DNA from: UBA947 sp031550975
GTDB taxonomy: Bacteria > Cyanobacteriota > Vampirovibrionia > Gastranaerophilales > Gastranaerophilaceae
Direction: 5' to 3'
NCBI GenBank assembly: GCA_031550975.1
Contig: JAVBOC010000001.1
Span: 91,915 to 155,914 of the forward strand
DNA length: 64,000 nt
Below, piece by piece: positions 48,744 to 56,465 of the stretch. The stretch's first letter is position 1. Every line of letters starts with the position of its first letter. The notes beneath the pieces are model-generated. The model saw only the letters and a program-made list of their open reading frames with translations. It searched no databases and was not told the origin of the DNA. Position numbers and translations under genes: made by a program.

Positions 48744-49562
48744 ATGAGTGGCCGAGTTATAGTAATCACATCCGGCAAGGGCGGAGTCGGTAAGACAACC
48801 ACCAGTGCCAATATAGGTACAGCGCTTGCAAGAGCCGGTAAAAAAGTAGTTATGATTGACACTGACTTGGGTTTGAGAAACCTTGATCTGCTTTTGGGCT
48901 TGGAAAATAGAATTGTTTATACAATCGTAGATGTTGTTGAAGAACGCTGCAAACTAAAGCAAGCTCTTGTTAAGGACAAGAAAAACCCTAACTTATGCCT
49001 GCTTGCTGCCGCTCAAACCCGTGATAAATCCGCGGTTAGCGAAGATCAGTTAAAAGATATTTGTCAAAGACTCCAAAAAGATTTTGATGTTGTTTTGGTC
49101 GACTGCCCGGCAGGTATTGAACAAGGTTTCCAAAACGCGGTAGCCGGTGCATCTGAAGCGATTGTCGTTACGACTCCTGAAATGTCAGCGGTTCGCGATG
49201 CGGACAGAATCATCGGACTTCTTGAAGCAAAAGAAGAAATCGAATCTTATAAATTATTATTAAACCGCGTACGTCCGAATCTTATCAAATCAAATGATAT
49301 GATGAGCGTAGAAGATGTCGTTGAGATCCTTTCGGCTGAATTAATCGGTATAATCCCCGAAGACACAGGTATTATCACTTCAACCAACAAAGGTGAACCG
49401 ATTGTTAATGACGAAAAAGCGTTGGCAGGTCAGGCTTTCCAAAACGTGGCTCGCAGAATTATTGGCGAAGATGTTCCTTTCCTTAACTTAGACGAAGACA
49501 AAAGCGTCGTCGGCAAAGTTAAAAACTTCTTCTGCAAACTTGCAGGAAAGGGGAAAAAATAA
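48744..49562 (+). CDS. minD: septum site-determining ATPase MinD
   Basis: MinD is the membrane-bound ATPase that recruits MinC and oscillates with MinE. The deviant Walker A is TSGKGGVGKTTTSANIG near residue 8, followed by VMIDTDLGLRNLDLLLGLEN and VVLVDCPAGIEQGFQNAVAG, and the C-terminal amphipathic membrane-targeting helix GKVKNFFCKLAGKGKK. Its stop shares one base with the minE start (TAATG). Confidence 0.97.
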   Translation: MSGRVIVITSGKGGVGKTTTSANIGTALARAGKKVVMIDTDLGLRNLDLLLGLENRIVYTIVDVVEERCKLKQALVKDKKNPNLCLLAAAQTRDKSAVSEDQLKDICQRLQKDFDVVLVDCPAGIEQGFQNAVAGASEAIVVTTPEMSAVRDADRIIGLLEAKEEIESYKLLLNRVRPNLIKSNDMMSVEDVVEILSAELIGIIPEDTGIITSTNKGEPIVNDEKALAGQAFQNVARRIIGEDVPFLNLDEDKSVVGKVKNFFCKLAGKGKK

Positions 49563-50050
49563 TGAGCATATTTGATAATATTTATAATAAAGTTGTAGGA
49601 TTTTTCCGCCAGGCAGAAGTGGAAGACAGTGCAAAAGATGTTGCACGTAGCCGATTGAAAGTCGTTTTAATGCAAGATAGAACCAATATCAACCCTGCAC
49701 TTTTAGAGCGCATGAGAAAAGATTTGGTTAAATTGCTTACTAAATATTTAGAATTAGATGACGATGCTTTGGAATTAAACCTTGAGCAAGACGGCGATCA
49801 AATGGCGTTGATGCTCTCTATTCCTGTAATCCGCGCTAAAGACGAAGACGAAATCGAAGAAGATGACGAAACTGAAGAAGAATCTGAAGACGAGGACGCT
49901 GACGAAGAAATTGGCGAACGCGAGGAAGCTGAAATTGAAGAAATAGCTTCTGACGAAGAAGACGAGATTGATAAGGAAGCCGAAGCTATTATCAAAGAAG
50001 TCGAGGCTGAAAAACCTGCACCAAAGTCGGTAAAAAAATCATCTAAATAA
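49562..50050 (+). CDS. minE: cell division topological factor MinE with long acidic tail
   Basis: The first 95 residues are a normal MinE: SIFDNIYNKVVGFFRQ membrane-binding helix, SAKDVARSRLKVVLMQDRTN (anti-MinCD helix), RKDLVKLLTKYLELDDDAL and dimerisation strands. About 65 extra residues are almost all Glu/Asp (EDEIEEDDETEEESEDEDAD and similar) ending in a basic KPAPKSVKKSSK. The tail is not part of known MinE proteins and may change its binding to MinD or to membrane. Confidence 0.92.
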   Translation: MSIFDNIYNKVVGFFRQAEVEDSAKDVARSRLKVVLMQDRTNINPALLERMRKDLVKLLTKYLELDDDALELNLEQDGDQMALMLSIPVIRAKDEDEIEEDDETEEESEDEDADEEIGEREEAEIEEIASDEEDEIDKEAEAIIKEVEAEKPAPKSVKKSSK

Positions 50051-50065
50051 CGATTTTAGATTTGC

Positions 50066-50515
50066 CTATTTCTCTTTAACTCCTGCTAATTTTTTAACCT
50101 TACCAGGTTGGAATATTTGCATAAACTTAGATGTTACATGGCCACATTGGTTGTTTAGATACAATTTAGCGGCATAAATCTTCTCCGCGTTATTGAGCTC
50201 TTGCCAAGTTAGCCAAGCCGAAAAAGTTTCATTGTGTGAACCTCTCATCGCGCTACCAACGCGTTTTATGATATACATCAATCCGGCACCAAGTAGAGCC
50301 AATGTCCCCAAGGACTGATATCCTTCTAGATTGCTTTTAACAGCATAACCTAAGTCAAAAGCAATCATCGCTTCGCAAAAAGTGGGTGAAACCACGCCAC
50401 AGCTTAATTGAGGCTTAATAAGCTGTTTTATTTCCAATTGTCTTGCTTTAGGAATTCTGCTAAACAGATTCGCCTGAAACGCCGGTTGTGCTTGACTAAT
50501 TCCTTAAATTCTCAT
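50066..50515 (-). pseudogene. tagged small protein gene with a stop at codon 4
   Basis: From ATG 50515, preceded by AAGGAAAG, the frame reads MRI then TAA, then GISQAQPAFQANLFSRIPKA and on to 50066. The neighbour at 50540-50944 has MRIQSINQAQPAFQAQF at the same place, so the stop is a CAA-to-TAA change. The rest of the frame is intact (LGTLALLGAGLMYIIKRVGS, TFSAWLTWQELNNAEKIYAA). Translation could restart at TTG 50437 (123 residues), which would lose the tag. Either a recent pseudogene or a gene with unusual expression. Function unknown; one possible membrane helix. Confidence 0.7.
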
Positions 50516-50539
50516 TATAAATCTTTCCTTTTCTACAAT

Positions 50540-50944
50540 TTACTTGGGCAAATCAACAAGTGCGCGTCCGCCGAGACCGTCTAATTCAACCATTCCAGGC
50601 TTAACATGAAGTCTCTGGTCTGCTATGCGTAAAATCGGTCTTTTCAAGTCTGCTGTAAGTGCTTGCGCCGCAGAATCAAGTTGATTGTGCACAAAATATA
50701 AAATACCGTTATGGTCATGGTACATCTTGCCGTCAATCATTGCCGCTATTGAATAATTCAAAGAGTCATTGTGTCGGGCAATACTGCCTAATTGCAAACT
50801 TATTATATCTGTTGGTTTTCCGACTGCAGCAGCCGTTTGCGTAAGTTCCTTTATACGCTTAGCGGGCAGATAATTTTTCAGTTGCTCAAACCTAAACTGT
50901 GCTTGAAATGCCGGTTGTGCTTGATTAATACTTTGAATTCTCAT
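50540..50944 (-). CDS. small uncharacterised protein with N-terminal QPAFQA tag
   Basis: 134 residues: MRIQSINQAQPAFQAQFRFE, then helical KNYLPAKRIKELTQTAAAV, GKPTDIISLQLGSIARHNDS, YSIAAMIDGKMYHDHNG and a C-terminal LHVKPGMVELDGLGGRALVD. No known domain. The tag recurs in the gene at 50066-50515 and, in weaker form, in 60646-60978 (NNQQAFKAGMVRFS). ATG 50944 is chosen because GGGGAT precedes it and the tag starts there; upstream codons to 51043 lack an SD. Confidence 0.75.
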   Translation of the reverse strand: MRIQSINQAQPAFQAQFRFEQLKNYLPAKRIKELTQTAAAVGKPTDIISLQLGSIARHNDSLNYSIAAMIDGKMYHDHNGILYFVHNQLDSAAQALTADLKRPILRIADQRLHVKPGMVELDGLGGRALVDLPK

Positions 50945-51059
50945 TAATATATCCCCTAAATATTCATACGATATCTTAATTGATAATATAAATGGGAAGG
51001 GTTTGCAAGAAATGTTTACTCCAATGTAACAAAATTGAAACAAACATGAAAATACCCTG

Positions 51060-51088
51060 TTGACAGCTAAATTTGTTTGTCATAGGAT
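51060..51088 (+). promoter_or_regulatory. S10 ribosomal operon promoter
   Basis: TTGACA (51060-51065), exactly 17 bases, TAGGAT (51083-51088), about 100 bases before rpsJ. Identical hexamers and spacing occur before the His leader at 1674-1702. Confidence 0.8.
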
Positions 51089-51191
51089 AAGAAAAGGGCC
51101 GAAATTAGTAACTTAAAATAGCAAACGGGTCATCCCGTTAACAGGTAGAAACAATGGTGGAACGGCTTACCCACCCCAAAAGGAATCAAAA

Positions 51192-51512
51192 ATGGCAACT
51201 ACAGCAAAAAGAGCACGTATCAGAGTTTGTTTGAAAGCGTACGATCACAAGTTGATTGATGTGTCTGCGGACAAAATTATTGAAACAGCAAAAAGAACTG
51301 ACGCAAGCGTTGCAGGACCTATTCCTTTACCTACTAAAAGACGTATCTATTGTGTGCTTCGTTCACCTCACGTAGACAAAAAGTCTAGAGAGCACTTTGA
51401 GCTAAGAACACACAAGCGTATTATTGATATATACGAACCTACCGCACAAACAACAGAAGAGTTAACAAGACTCGACTTGCCGGCAGGTGTTGACATCGAA
51501 GTCAAGCTTTAA
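51192..51512 (+). CDS. rpsJ: 30S ribosomal protein S10 (uS10)
   Basis: 106 residues with ARIRVCLKAYDHKLIDVSAD, VAGPIPLPTKRRIYCVLRSP, KKSREHFELRTHKRIIDIYE and LDLPAGVDIEVKL, all standard for S10, which is in the 30S head and also acts as NusE in antitermination. It opens the S10 operon after a clear promoter. The 230-base gap to rplC is unusually long and holds a structured element. Confidence 0.98.
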   Translation: MATTAKRARIRVCLKAYDHKLIDVSADKIIETAKRTDASVAGPIPLPTKRRIYCVLRSPHVDKKSREHFELRTHKRIIDIYEPTAQTTEELTRLDLPAGVDIEVKL

Positions 51513-51634
51513 AAAGCAAATTGAAAGCATTATAGCAATAATGTGAACTACGACGGGGTGCAAGTAAGGGGGTGACCTTTTACCGCAAAAGCTCCGAAAA
51601 GGTAAAGAGACAGACGTAGCGCTCGCAAGAAAGT

Positions 51635-51723
51635 GGATTTTGGCTAGGGCGCCGTGTGAGCGGCAAGCGAACCCAGCCCGACCCAGTGAGGAAAACCACA
51701 CTTTTCCGAACTGCCAATAATCC
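51635..51723 (+). ncRNA. structured leader element upstream of rplC (copy B)
   Basis: 89 bases, closed by GGATT.TTGGC / GCCAA.AATCC, with GGGC..GCCC, a GTGAGC..GCGAAC hairpin and a GGAAAA..TTTTCC hairpin with AGTGA..GAACT flanks. It is about 85 percent identical to copy A before ychF; changes in stems are compensated. It ends 21 bases before the rplC start. Upstream 51513-51634 contains a further CCTTTT..AAAAGG pair of unknown role. Confidence 0.6.
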
Positions 51724-51744
51724 AAAATAGAAAGAAGGACAAAT

Positions 51745-52380
51745 ATGACACTAGGTATCATAGGAAAAAAACTCGGGATGACCCAAATCTTTGACGAGCA
51801 AGGATTGGCAATACCTGTAACTGTAATTAAAGTTGACCCAACTGTTGTTACTCAAGTTAAAACAGTCAAAACTGACGGTTACAACGCAATCCAGGTTGGT
51901 ACAGTTGCTGCGAAAGAAAAGCACTTAACCAAAGCTCAGATTGGTCACCTATCTAAAAATAAATTAGATAACTTCAGACACTTACAAGAGTTCCGTGTAG
52001 ACAACCCGGAAGCTTACACTGTAGGTCAGAATATTGAATTATCAGTATTAGACAACGTAGCAAAAGTTGACGTAACCGGGAAATCGATCGGTAAAGGTTT
52101 CCAAGGTACTGTTAAGAGATGGAACTTCGGAAGAGGGCCTATGGCTCACGGTTCTAAAAACCACCGCGCACCTGGTTCTATCGGTGCGGGTACAACTCCG
52201 GGCCGCGTTATCAAAGGTAAAAAAATGGCGGGTAACATGGGTAACGAAAGAGTTACAGTTACTAAACTTAAATTAGTTAAAGTTGACGCTGAAAAGAACT
52301 TAGTTTTGGTAAAAGGTTCAGTTCCGGGATGCGAAGGCAGATTGCTTACAATCGTTCCAACAAGAACTAAGTGGAACTAG
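51745..52380 (+). CDS. rplC: 50S ribosomal protein L3 (uL3)
   Basis: 211 residues: LGIIGKKLGMTQIFDEQGL, the VTGKSIGKGFQGTVKRWNFG core and MAHGSKNHRAPGSIGAGTTP, diagnostic for L3, which starts 50S assembly near the peptidyl transferase centre. AAAGAAGGACAAAT precedes ATG. The structured element upstream may regulate it. Confidence 0.98.
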   Translation: MTLGIIGKKLGMTQIFDEQGLAIPVTVIKVDPTVVTQVKTVKTDGYNAIQVGTVAAKEKHLTKAQIGHLSKNKLDNFRHLQEFRVDNPEAYTVGQNIELSVLDNVAKVDVTGKSIGKGFQGTVKRWNFGRGPMAHGSKNHRAPGSIGAGTTPGRVIKGKKMAGNMGNERVTVTKLKLVKVDAEKNLVLVKGSVPGCEGRLLTIVPTRTKWN

Positions 52381-52461
52381 CTCCAGGACAGAAAACAAAA
52401 ATAATTAGCTCGCCATATAAAGCCCACGGGCAAGAGGTGAGAAAGGACAAAGGAAAACAAA

Positions 52462-53091
52462 ATGGCAAAATCAATCATGAATACAAAAGTAGAAAAATTA
52501 GGCGAAATCACTCTAGAAAAAGATATTTTCGGCGTAGAACCTAATTTGCACGTAATGCACTTAGCATTAAGAAGACAATTAAATAACGCACGTCAAGGTT
52601 CTGCTTGTGCTAAAACAAGAGCGGAAGTAAACGGCGGCGGAAGAAAACCGTGGAAACAAAAAGGTACCGGCCGCGCTAGAGCTGGTTCACTTCGTTCACC
52701 ATTGTTCGCAGGCGGCGGCGTAATCTTCGGGCCAAAACCAAGAGATTACAGCTTCTCAATGCCACAAAAAGCGAGAAAATTAGCGCTTAAATCAGCATTA
52801 TCTGCAAGACAAGAACAATTAATTGTTGTAAAAGATTTCTCTGATATTAAGGAAGCTAAAACAAAATTAATGGTAAGCGCGTTGAAATCTTTGAACGTAA
52901 GCGGAAAAGTTTTAATTATCGCTGATGCTAAATGTGCTGATAACAACAACTTTGAATTAGCAGCAAGAAACATCCCAAGCGTAAAACTTCTTTTACCTTC
53001 AAACTTAAACGTAAAGGATTTAATCGAAGCTGATTCAATCGTCATCACAGAAGCAGCGATTAACGAAATCACTGAAAGACTTTCAAAATAG
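52462..53091 (+). CDS. rplD: 50S ribosomal protein L4 (uL4)
   Basis: 209 residues with the extended loop QGSACAKTRAEVNGGGRKPW and KQKGTGRARAGSLRSPLFAG, GVIFGPKPRDYSFSMPQKAR and the globular domain with VLIIADAKCADNNNFELAAR. L4 lines the exit tunnel and in some bacteria represses the S10 operon. Normal order after rplC. Confidence 0.97.
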   Translation: MAKSIMNTKVEKLGEITLEKDIFGVEPNLHVMHLALRRQLNNARQGSACAKTRAEVNGGGRKPWKQKGTGRARAGSLRSPLFAGGGVIFGPKPRDYSFSMPQKARKLALKSALSARQEQLIVVKDFSDIKEAKTKLMVSALKSLNVSGKVLIIADAKCADNNNFELAARNIPSVKLLLPSNLNVKDLIEADSIVITEAAINEITERLSK

Positions 53092-53128
53092 GCGTTAATA
53101 ACTAACGACCGATAATAAGGATAAAAAA

Positions 53129-53437
53129 ATGAGTACATCAAGAACAAACACAGAAAAACTATACAGCATAATCAAAAAGCCATTGATTACAGAAAAATCA
53201 ATGACAGCAACTTCATTAAACCAATACACCTTTGAAGTTGTAAAAGATGCGACAAAAATTGAAATTGCGCAGGCTGTAGAATTAGCTTTTCCTGGAAGAA
53301 AAGTAAAAAAAGTAAGAACGGTTTATATGCCTTCTCACACAAAGAGAATGGGTTATAAACAAGGACGTACAGATTCTAGCAAAAAAGCAATCGTAACTAT
53401 TGACGGCGATCCAATTGAAGAATTAGTCGGAATATAG
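53129..53437 (+). CDS. rplW: 50S ribosomal protein L23 (uL23)
   Basis: 102 residues: IIKKPLITEKSMTATSLNQY, TFEVVKDATKIEIAQAVELA and FPGRKVKKVRTVYMPSHTKR, then GRTDSSKKAIVTIDGDPIEE. L23 lies at the tunnel exit and binds SRP and trigger factor. AAGGATAAAAAA precedes ATG. Confidence 0.97.
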   Translation: MSTSRTNTEKLYSIIKKPLITEKSMTATSLNQYTFEVVKDATKIEIAQAVELAFPGRKVKKVRTVYMPSHTKRMGYKQGRTDSSKKAIVTIDGDPIEELVGI

Positions 53438-53467
53438 AAAAATTAAGAAAAACAAAAGGATAAAAAA

Positions 53468-54301
53468 ATGGCAATCAGAAAAATAAATCCAACATCACCG
53501 GGACAAAGAGGCATGACAATGTCTGATTATCAGGAAATTACAACAAGCACTCCTGAAAAATCACTATTGAAACCGCTAAAAAAACATTCCGGTAGAAACA
53601 ACACCGGTAGAATCACTTGTCGTCACAAAGGCGGCGGTGTAAAAAGAGCTTACCGTGTGATAGATTTTAAACGCGAAAAGTTCGGCGTACCTGCAACAGT
53701 AAAAACTATTGAGTACGATCCAAACAGAAACGTAAGAATTTCATTGGTATTCTACGCAGATGGTGAGAAAAGATATATCTTAACTCCGGAAGGTCTTGGC
53801 GTAGGCGACGTAATCGTAAGCGGTCCTGAAGCACCGATTCAAAACGGTAACGCACTTCCATTAGAGCTTATCCCGTTGGGTACAATTGTTCACAATATCG
53901 AACTTACACCTGGACGTGGCGGCGCTATGGTAAGAGCGGCAGGAAACTCAGCTCAGGTTATGGCGAAAGAAGGCAACTATGTAACCATTAAACTTCCGTC
54001 ATCAGAAATGAGAATGGTAAGAAAAGAATGTATGGCGACAATCGGAACCCTTGGCAACTCAGAATTCAAAAACTTGTCTTGGGGTAAAGCTGGTAGAAAA
54101 AGATACCTTGGCATTAAACCGACTGTTCGTGGTGTTACAATGAACCCTTGCGATCACCCTCATGGTGGTGGTGAAGGTAAAACCGGTCCTGGCGGACACC
54201 CAAAAACACCTTGGGGTAAACCGGCTCTTGGTTACAAGACACGTAAAAAAGGTAAGACTTCTGATAAATTAATTGTAAGAAGACGCAAAAAAAGTAGGTA
54301 G
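53468..54301 (+). CDS. rplB: 50S ribosomal protein L2 (uL2)
   Basis: 277 residues with GRNNTGRITCRHKGGGVKRA, YRVIDFKREKFGVPATVKTI, the RNA-binding GGAMVRAAGNSAQVMAKEGN and the universal MNPCDHPHGGGEGKTGPGGH near the peptidyl transferase centre. Full length, ending KLIVRRRKKSR. Confidence 0.98.
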   Translation: MAIRKINPTSPGQRGMTMSDYQEITTSTPEKSLLKPLKKHSGRNNTGRITCRHKGGGVKRAYRVIDFKREKFGVPATVKTIEYDPNRNVRISLVFYADGEKRYILTPEGLGVGDVIVSGPEAPIQNGNALPLELIPLGTIVHNIELTPGRGGAMVRAAGNSAQVMAKEGNYVTIKLPSSEMRMVRKECMATIGTLGNSEFKNLSWGKAGRKRYLGIKPTVRGVTMNPCDHPHGGGEGKTGPGGHPKTPWGKPALGYKTRKKGKTSDKLIVRRRKKSR

Positions 54302-54340
54302 TAAGTAATATTAAATGAGCACAGAGTGCGAATTAAAAGA

Positions 54341-54371
54341 TCCATTCGCGATTCACAACTCACTACTCACT
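54341..54371. repeat. short tandem repeat between rplB and rpsS
   Basis: TCCATTCGCGATTCACAACT, then CACTACTCAC; degenerate units of the ATTCAC type. It lengthens the rplB-rpsS spacer to 110 bases. Confidence 0.65.
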
Positions 54372-54411
54372 AAAATAAAAAAAGTAATTAAAACAAGGTA
54401 AAGGAAAAAAA

Positions 54412-54687
54412 ATGGCACGTTCATTAAAAAAAGGTCCATATGTAGAAGTAGCTCTACAGAAGAAAATAGAAAAACTAAACGCAACCTCTGAGAAAAAAGT
54501 TGTAAAAACTTGGTCAAGAGCATCAATGATAGTACCTGATATGTTGGGTCACACAATTGCTGTTCACAATGGCAAAACTCATGTGCCGGTTTATGTAACT
54601 GAGCAAATGATTGGTCACAAATTAGGCGAATTCGCTCCGACAAGAATGTACAGAGGCCACGCAGCGGACAAAGCGAAGCGTAAATAG
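54412..54687 (+). CDS. rpsS: 30S ribosomal protein S19 (uS19)
   Basis: 91 residues: ARSLKKGPYVEVALQKKIEK, KTWSRASMIVPDMLGHTIAV, HNGKTHVPVYVTEQMIGHKL and GEFAPTRMYRGHAADKAKRK, all S19 hallmarks (30S head, tRNA contact). GGTAAAGGAAAAAAA precedes ATG. A GC-rich element begins directly at its stop. Confidence 0.98.
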   Translation: MARSLKKGPYVEVALQKKIEKLNATSEKKVVKTWSRASMIVPDMLGHTIAVHNGKTHVPVYVTEQMIGHKLGEFAPTRMYRGHAADKAKRK

Positions 54688-54770
54688 CGCGAGTGAGCTG
54701 AGGGCGCAGGGTGGCGCGAAGGCGACAACCGGAGACCCGTTAAGCGCGAACGAGCAAGACAAGCAAAGAA
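54688..54770 (+). repeat. GC-rich structured spacer element after rpsS
   Basis: Starts at the base after the stop: CGCGAGTGAGCTGAGGGCGC, AGGGTGGCGCGAAGGCGAC, then ACCCGTTAAGCGCGAACGAG. Shares the CCGTTTAA..GCGAGCGA tail and internal hairpin with the rplE spacer (58539). Confidence 0.5.
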
Positions 54771-54788
54771 AATTAAAAGGATAAAAAA

Positions 54789-55124
54789 ATGGAAGCTAAG
54801 GCAAAACAATCAGATATTAAAATGACAGCAAGAAAACTACGCCGCGTTATCAACGAGGTTCGTGGAAAATCTGTTATGGAAGCACAAGACTTATTGCGTT
54901 TTATGCCATACTTTGCAGCAAGAGTGGTTGAAAAGAACTTGAAAGCCGCTGTTGCAAACGCACAGGAAAAATTTGGCGCAAGCGCTGACAGCTTGAAGAT
55001 TTCCGAAATCTTCGCTGACGAAAGCGTAACTTATAAAAGAGCAAGACCAAGAGCGCAAGGTCGTATGTATTCAAGACTTAAGCGTACAGCACACTTGACA
55101 TTGAAAGTAAGCGATATCAAGTAG
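54789..55124 (+). CDS. rplV: 50S ribosomal protein L22 (uL22)
   Basis: 111 residues: KMTARKLRRVINEVRGKSVM, LLRFMPYFAARVVEKNLKAA, VANAQEKFGASADSLKISEI and the tunnel loop KRARPRAQGRMYSRLKRTAH, where macrolide resistance changes occur in other bacteria. AAAAGGATAAAAAA precedes ATG. Confidence 0.97.
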   Translation: MEAKAKQSDIKMTARKLRRVINEVRGKSVMEAQDLLRFMPYFAARVVEKNLKAAVANAQEKFGASADSLKISEIFADESVTYKRARPRAQGRMYSRLKRTAHLTLKVSDIK

Positions 55125-55160
55125 ATAAAGTAATTAAATTAAAAAAATAAAGGAAAAAAA

Positions 55161-55907
55161 ATGGGACAAAAGACACATCCAAAAGGATTTAGACTCGGAG
55201 TAACGCAAAGCAGCGTGAGCACTTGGTATGCCAAATTCAAAGATTACGGCACATTCATTGCAGAAGATGCTAAATTAAGAAAATATATCAAGAAAAAACT
55301 ATACACAGCAGGCATTTCTAAAATCTTAATTGACAGAAAAGCTCAAAGCGTAATAGTTACAATTGTAACCGCTAAACCTGGTATTATCGTTGGTCGCGGC
55401 GGACAGGGTATTGATGATCTTAAAAAAGATGTCTCCAGCCTATTTGGGAAAAATATTGTTATCAATGTTGTTGAAGTTGCAAGAATCGATGCTGACGCTC
55501 AATTAGTTTCAGAATCAATCGCTCAACAACTTGAAAAACGTGTAGCATTCAGACGTGCGATGAAACAAGCAATGCAGCGCACAATGAGAGCAGGTGCACA
55601 GGGTATCAAAGTTATGGTATCAGGCCGTTTGGGCGGAGCGGAAATCGCTCGTTCTGAATGGGCAAAAGAAGGCAGAATCCCATTGCAAACACTTCGTGCA
55701 GACGTAGATTACGGTTTTGCTGAAGCAGATACAATGATGGGTAAAATCGGCGTTAAAGTTTGGGTATTCAAAGGTAACTTAATGCCTGGTGAAAAAGCAG
55801 ATGCTAACGTAAAAGCAAAAGGTGATAAATCAAATGCTTCCGAAAGAGCTCCACGCGGAGACAGAGGCGAACGCCGTCCAAGACGCAAAGCGATTGAAAC
55901 TGAGTAG
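55161..55907 (+). CDS. rpsC: 30S ribosomal protein S3 (uS3)
   Basis: 248 residues: GQKTHPKGFRLGVTQSSVST, KH domain with VTAKPGIIVGRGGQGIDDLK, and the C-terminal domain GIKVMVSGRLGGAEIARSEW, then LRADVDYGFAEADTMMGKIG and KVWVFKGNLMPGE. The tail after residue 215 is a charged Arg/Lys/Asp/Glu stretch longer than in E. coli. AAAGGAAAAAAA precedes ATG. Confidence 0.97.
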   Translation: MGQKTHPKGFRLGVTQSSVSTWYAKFKDYGTFIAEDAKLRKYIKKKLYTAGISKILIDRKAQSVIVTIVTAKPGIIVGRGGQGIDDLKKDVSSLFGKNIVINVVEVARIDADAQLVSESIAQQLEKRVAFRRAMKQAMQRTMRAGAQGIKVMVSGRLGGAEIARSEWAKEGRIPLQTLRADVDYGFAEADTMMGKIGVKVWVFKGNLMPGEKADANVKAKGDKSNASERAPRGDRGERRPRRKAIETE

Positions 55908-55973
55908 TGCGACCGAGCAAGACAGTTCAAGCGCAACAAGATAAATTAATTAACAAAAAAGGAAAAACAAATC

Positions 55974-56390
55974 ATGTTAATGCCAAAGAAAACTAAATAC
56001 AGAAAAATGATGAAAGGCAGAATGAAAGGCCACGAAACTAGAGGCGTGAACTTTGAATTCGGCAAATATGCAATCCAAGCAGTAGAACCTGGCTGGATTA
56101 CCAGCAGACAAATCGAGGCAGCGCGTCGTGCAATGACTCGTGAAATCAAACGTGGCGGTAACGTTTGGATTAAAATTTTCCCGGATAAACCGATTACTGC
56201 AAAACCTGCTGAAACTCGTATGGGTTCAGGTAAAGGTGGTTTAGAGTACTGGGTAGCAGTAGTTAAACCAAGAAGAATACTTTTTGAACTTGATTATTTT
56301 GATAGAAACATTGCAGTAAGAGCGTTAGAACTTGCAGCACAAAAACTTCCAATCAAAGTTAAAATCATCGAAAAAGAACCACAACAATAG
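55974..56390 (+). CDS. rplP: 50S ribosomal protein L16 (uL16)
   Basis: 138 residues: LMPKKTKYRKMMKGRMKGHE, TRGVNFEFGKYAIQAVEPGW, ITSRQIEAARRAMTREIKRG and KPAETRMGSGKGGLEYWVAV, which place it near the A-site tRNA. AAAAAGGAAAAACAAATC precedes ATG. The 66-base spacer before it starts with a GCGACCGAGCAAGAC remnant of the GC-rich elements. Confidence 0.97.
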   Translation: MLMPKKTKYRKMMKGRMKGHETRGVNFEFGKYAIQAVEPGWITSRQIEAARRAMTREIKRGGNVWIKIFPDKPITAKPAETRMGSGKGGLEYWVAVVKPRRILFELDYFDRNIAVRALELAAQKLPIKVKIIEKEPQQ

Positions 56391-56450
56391 AGGCTTGGAT
56401 GCTTAGAGGTTTAGCAAAATAACCGTTCAACCATTCAACTATTCAACTAT
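56390..56450. repeat. dispersed repeat with CATTCAAC array (copy 2)
   Basis: GAGGCTTGGATGCTTAGAGG, TTTAGC, then CCGTTCAACCATTCAACTAT; same layout as 46988-47058. It begins at the last base of rplP. Confidence 0.8.
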
Positions 56451-56465
56451 AAAAAGGAACAACAA

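Noticed and set aside
49798..49995. Ser-rich frame opposite minE
   Set aside because: It is the antisense of the Glu/Asp codons of the MinE tail and has no start signals.
54302..54411. Small gene between rplB and rpsS
   Set aside because: The segment is a degenerate tandem repeat plus A/T-rich sequence, with no RBS-linked frame.
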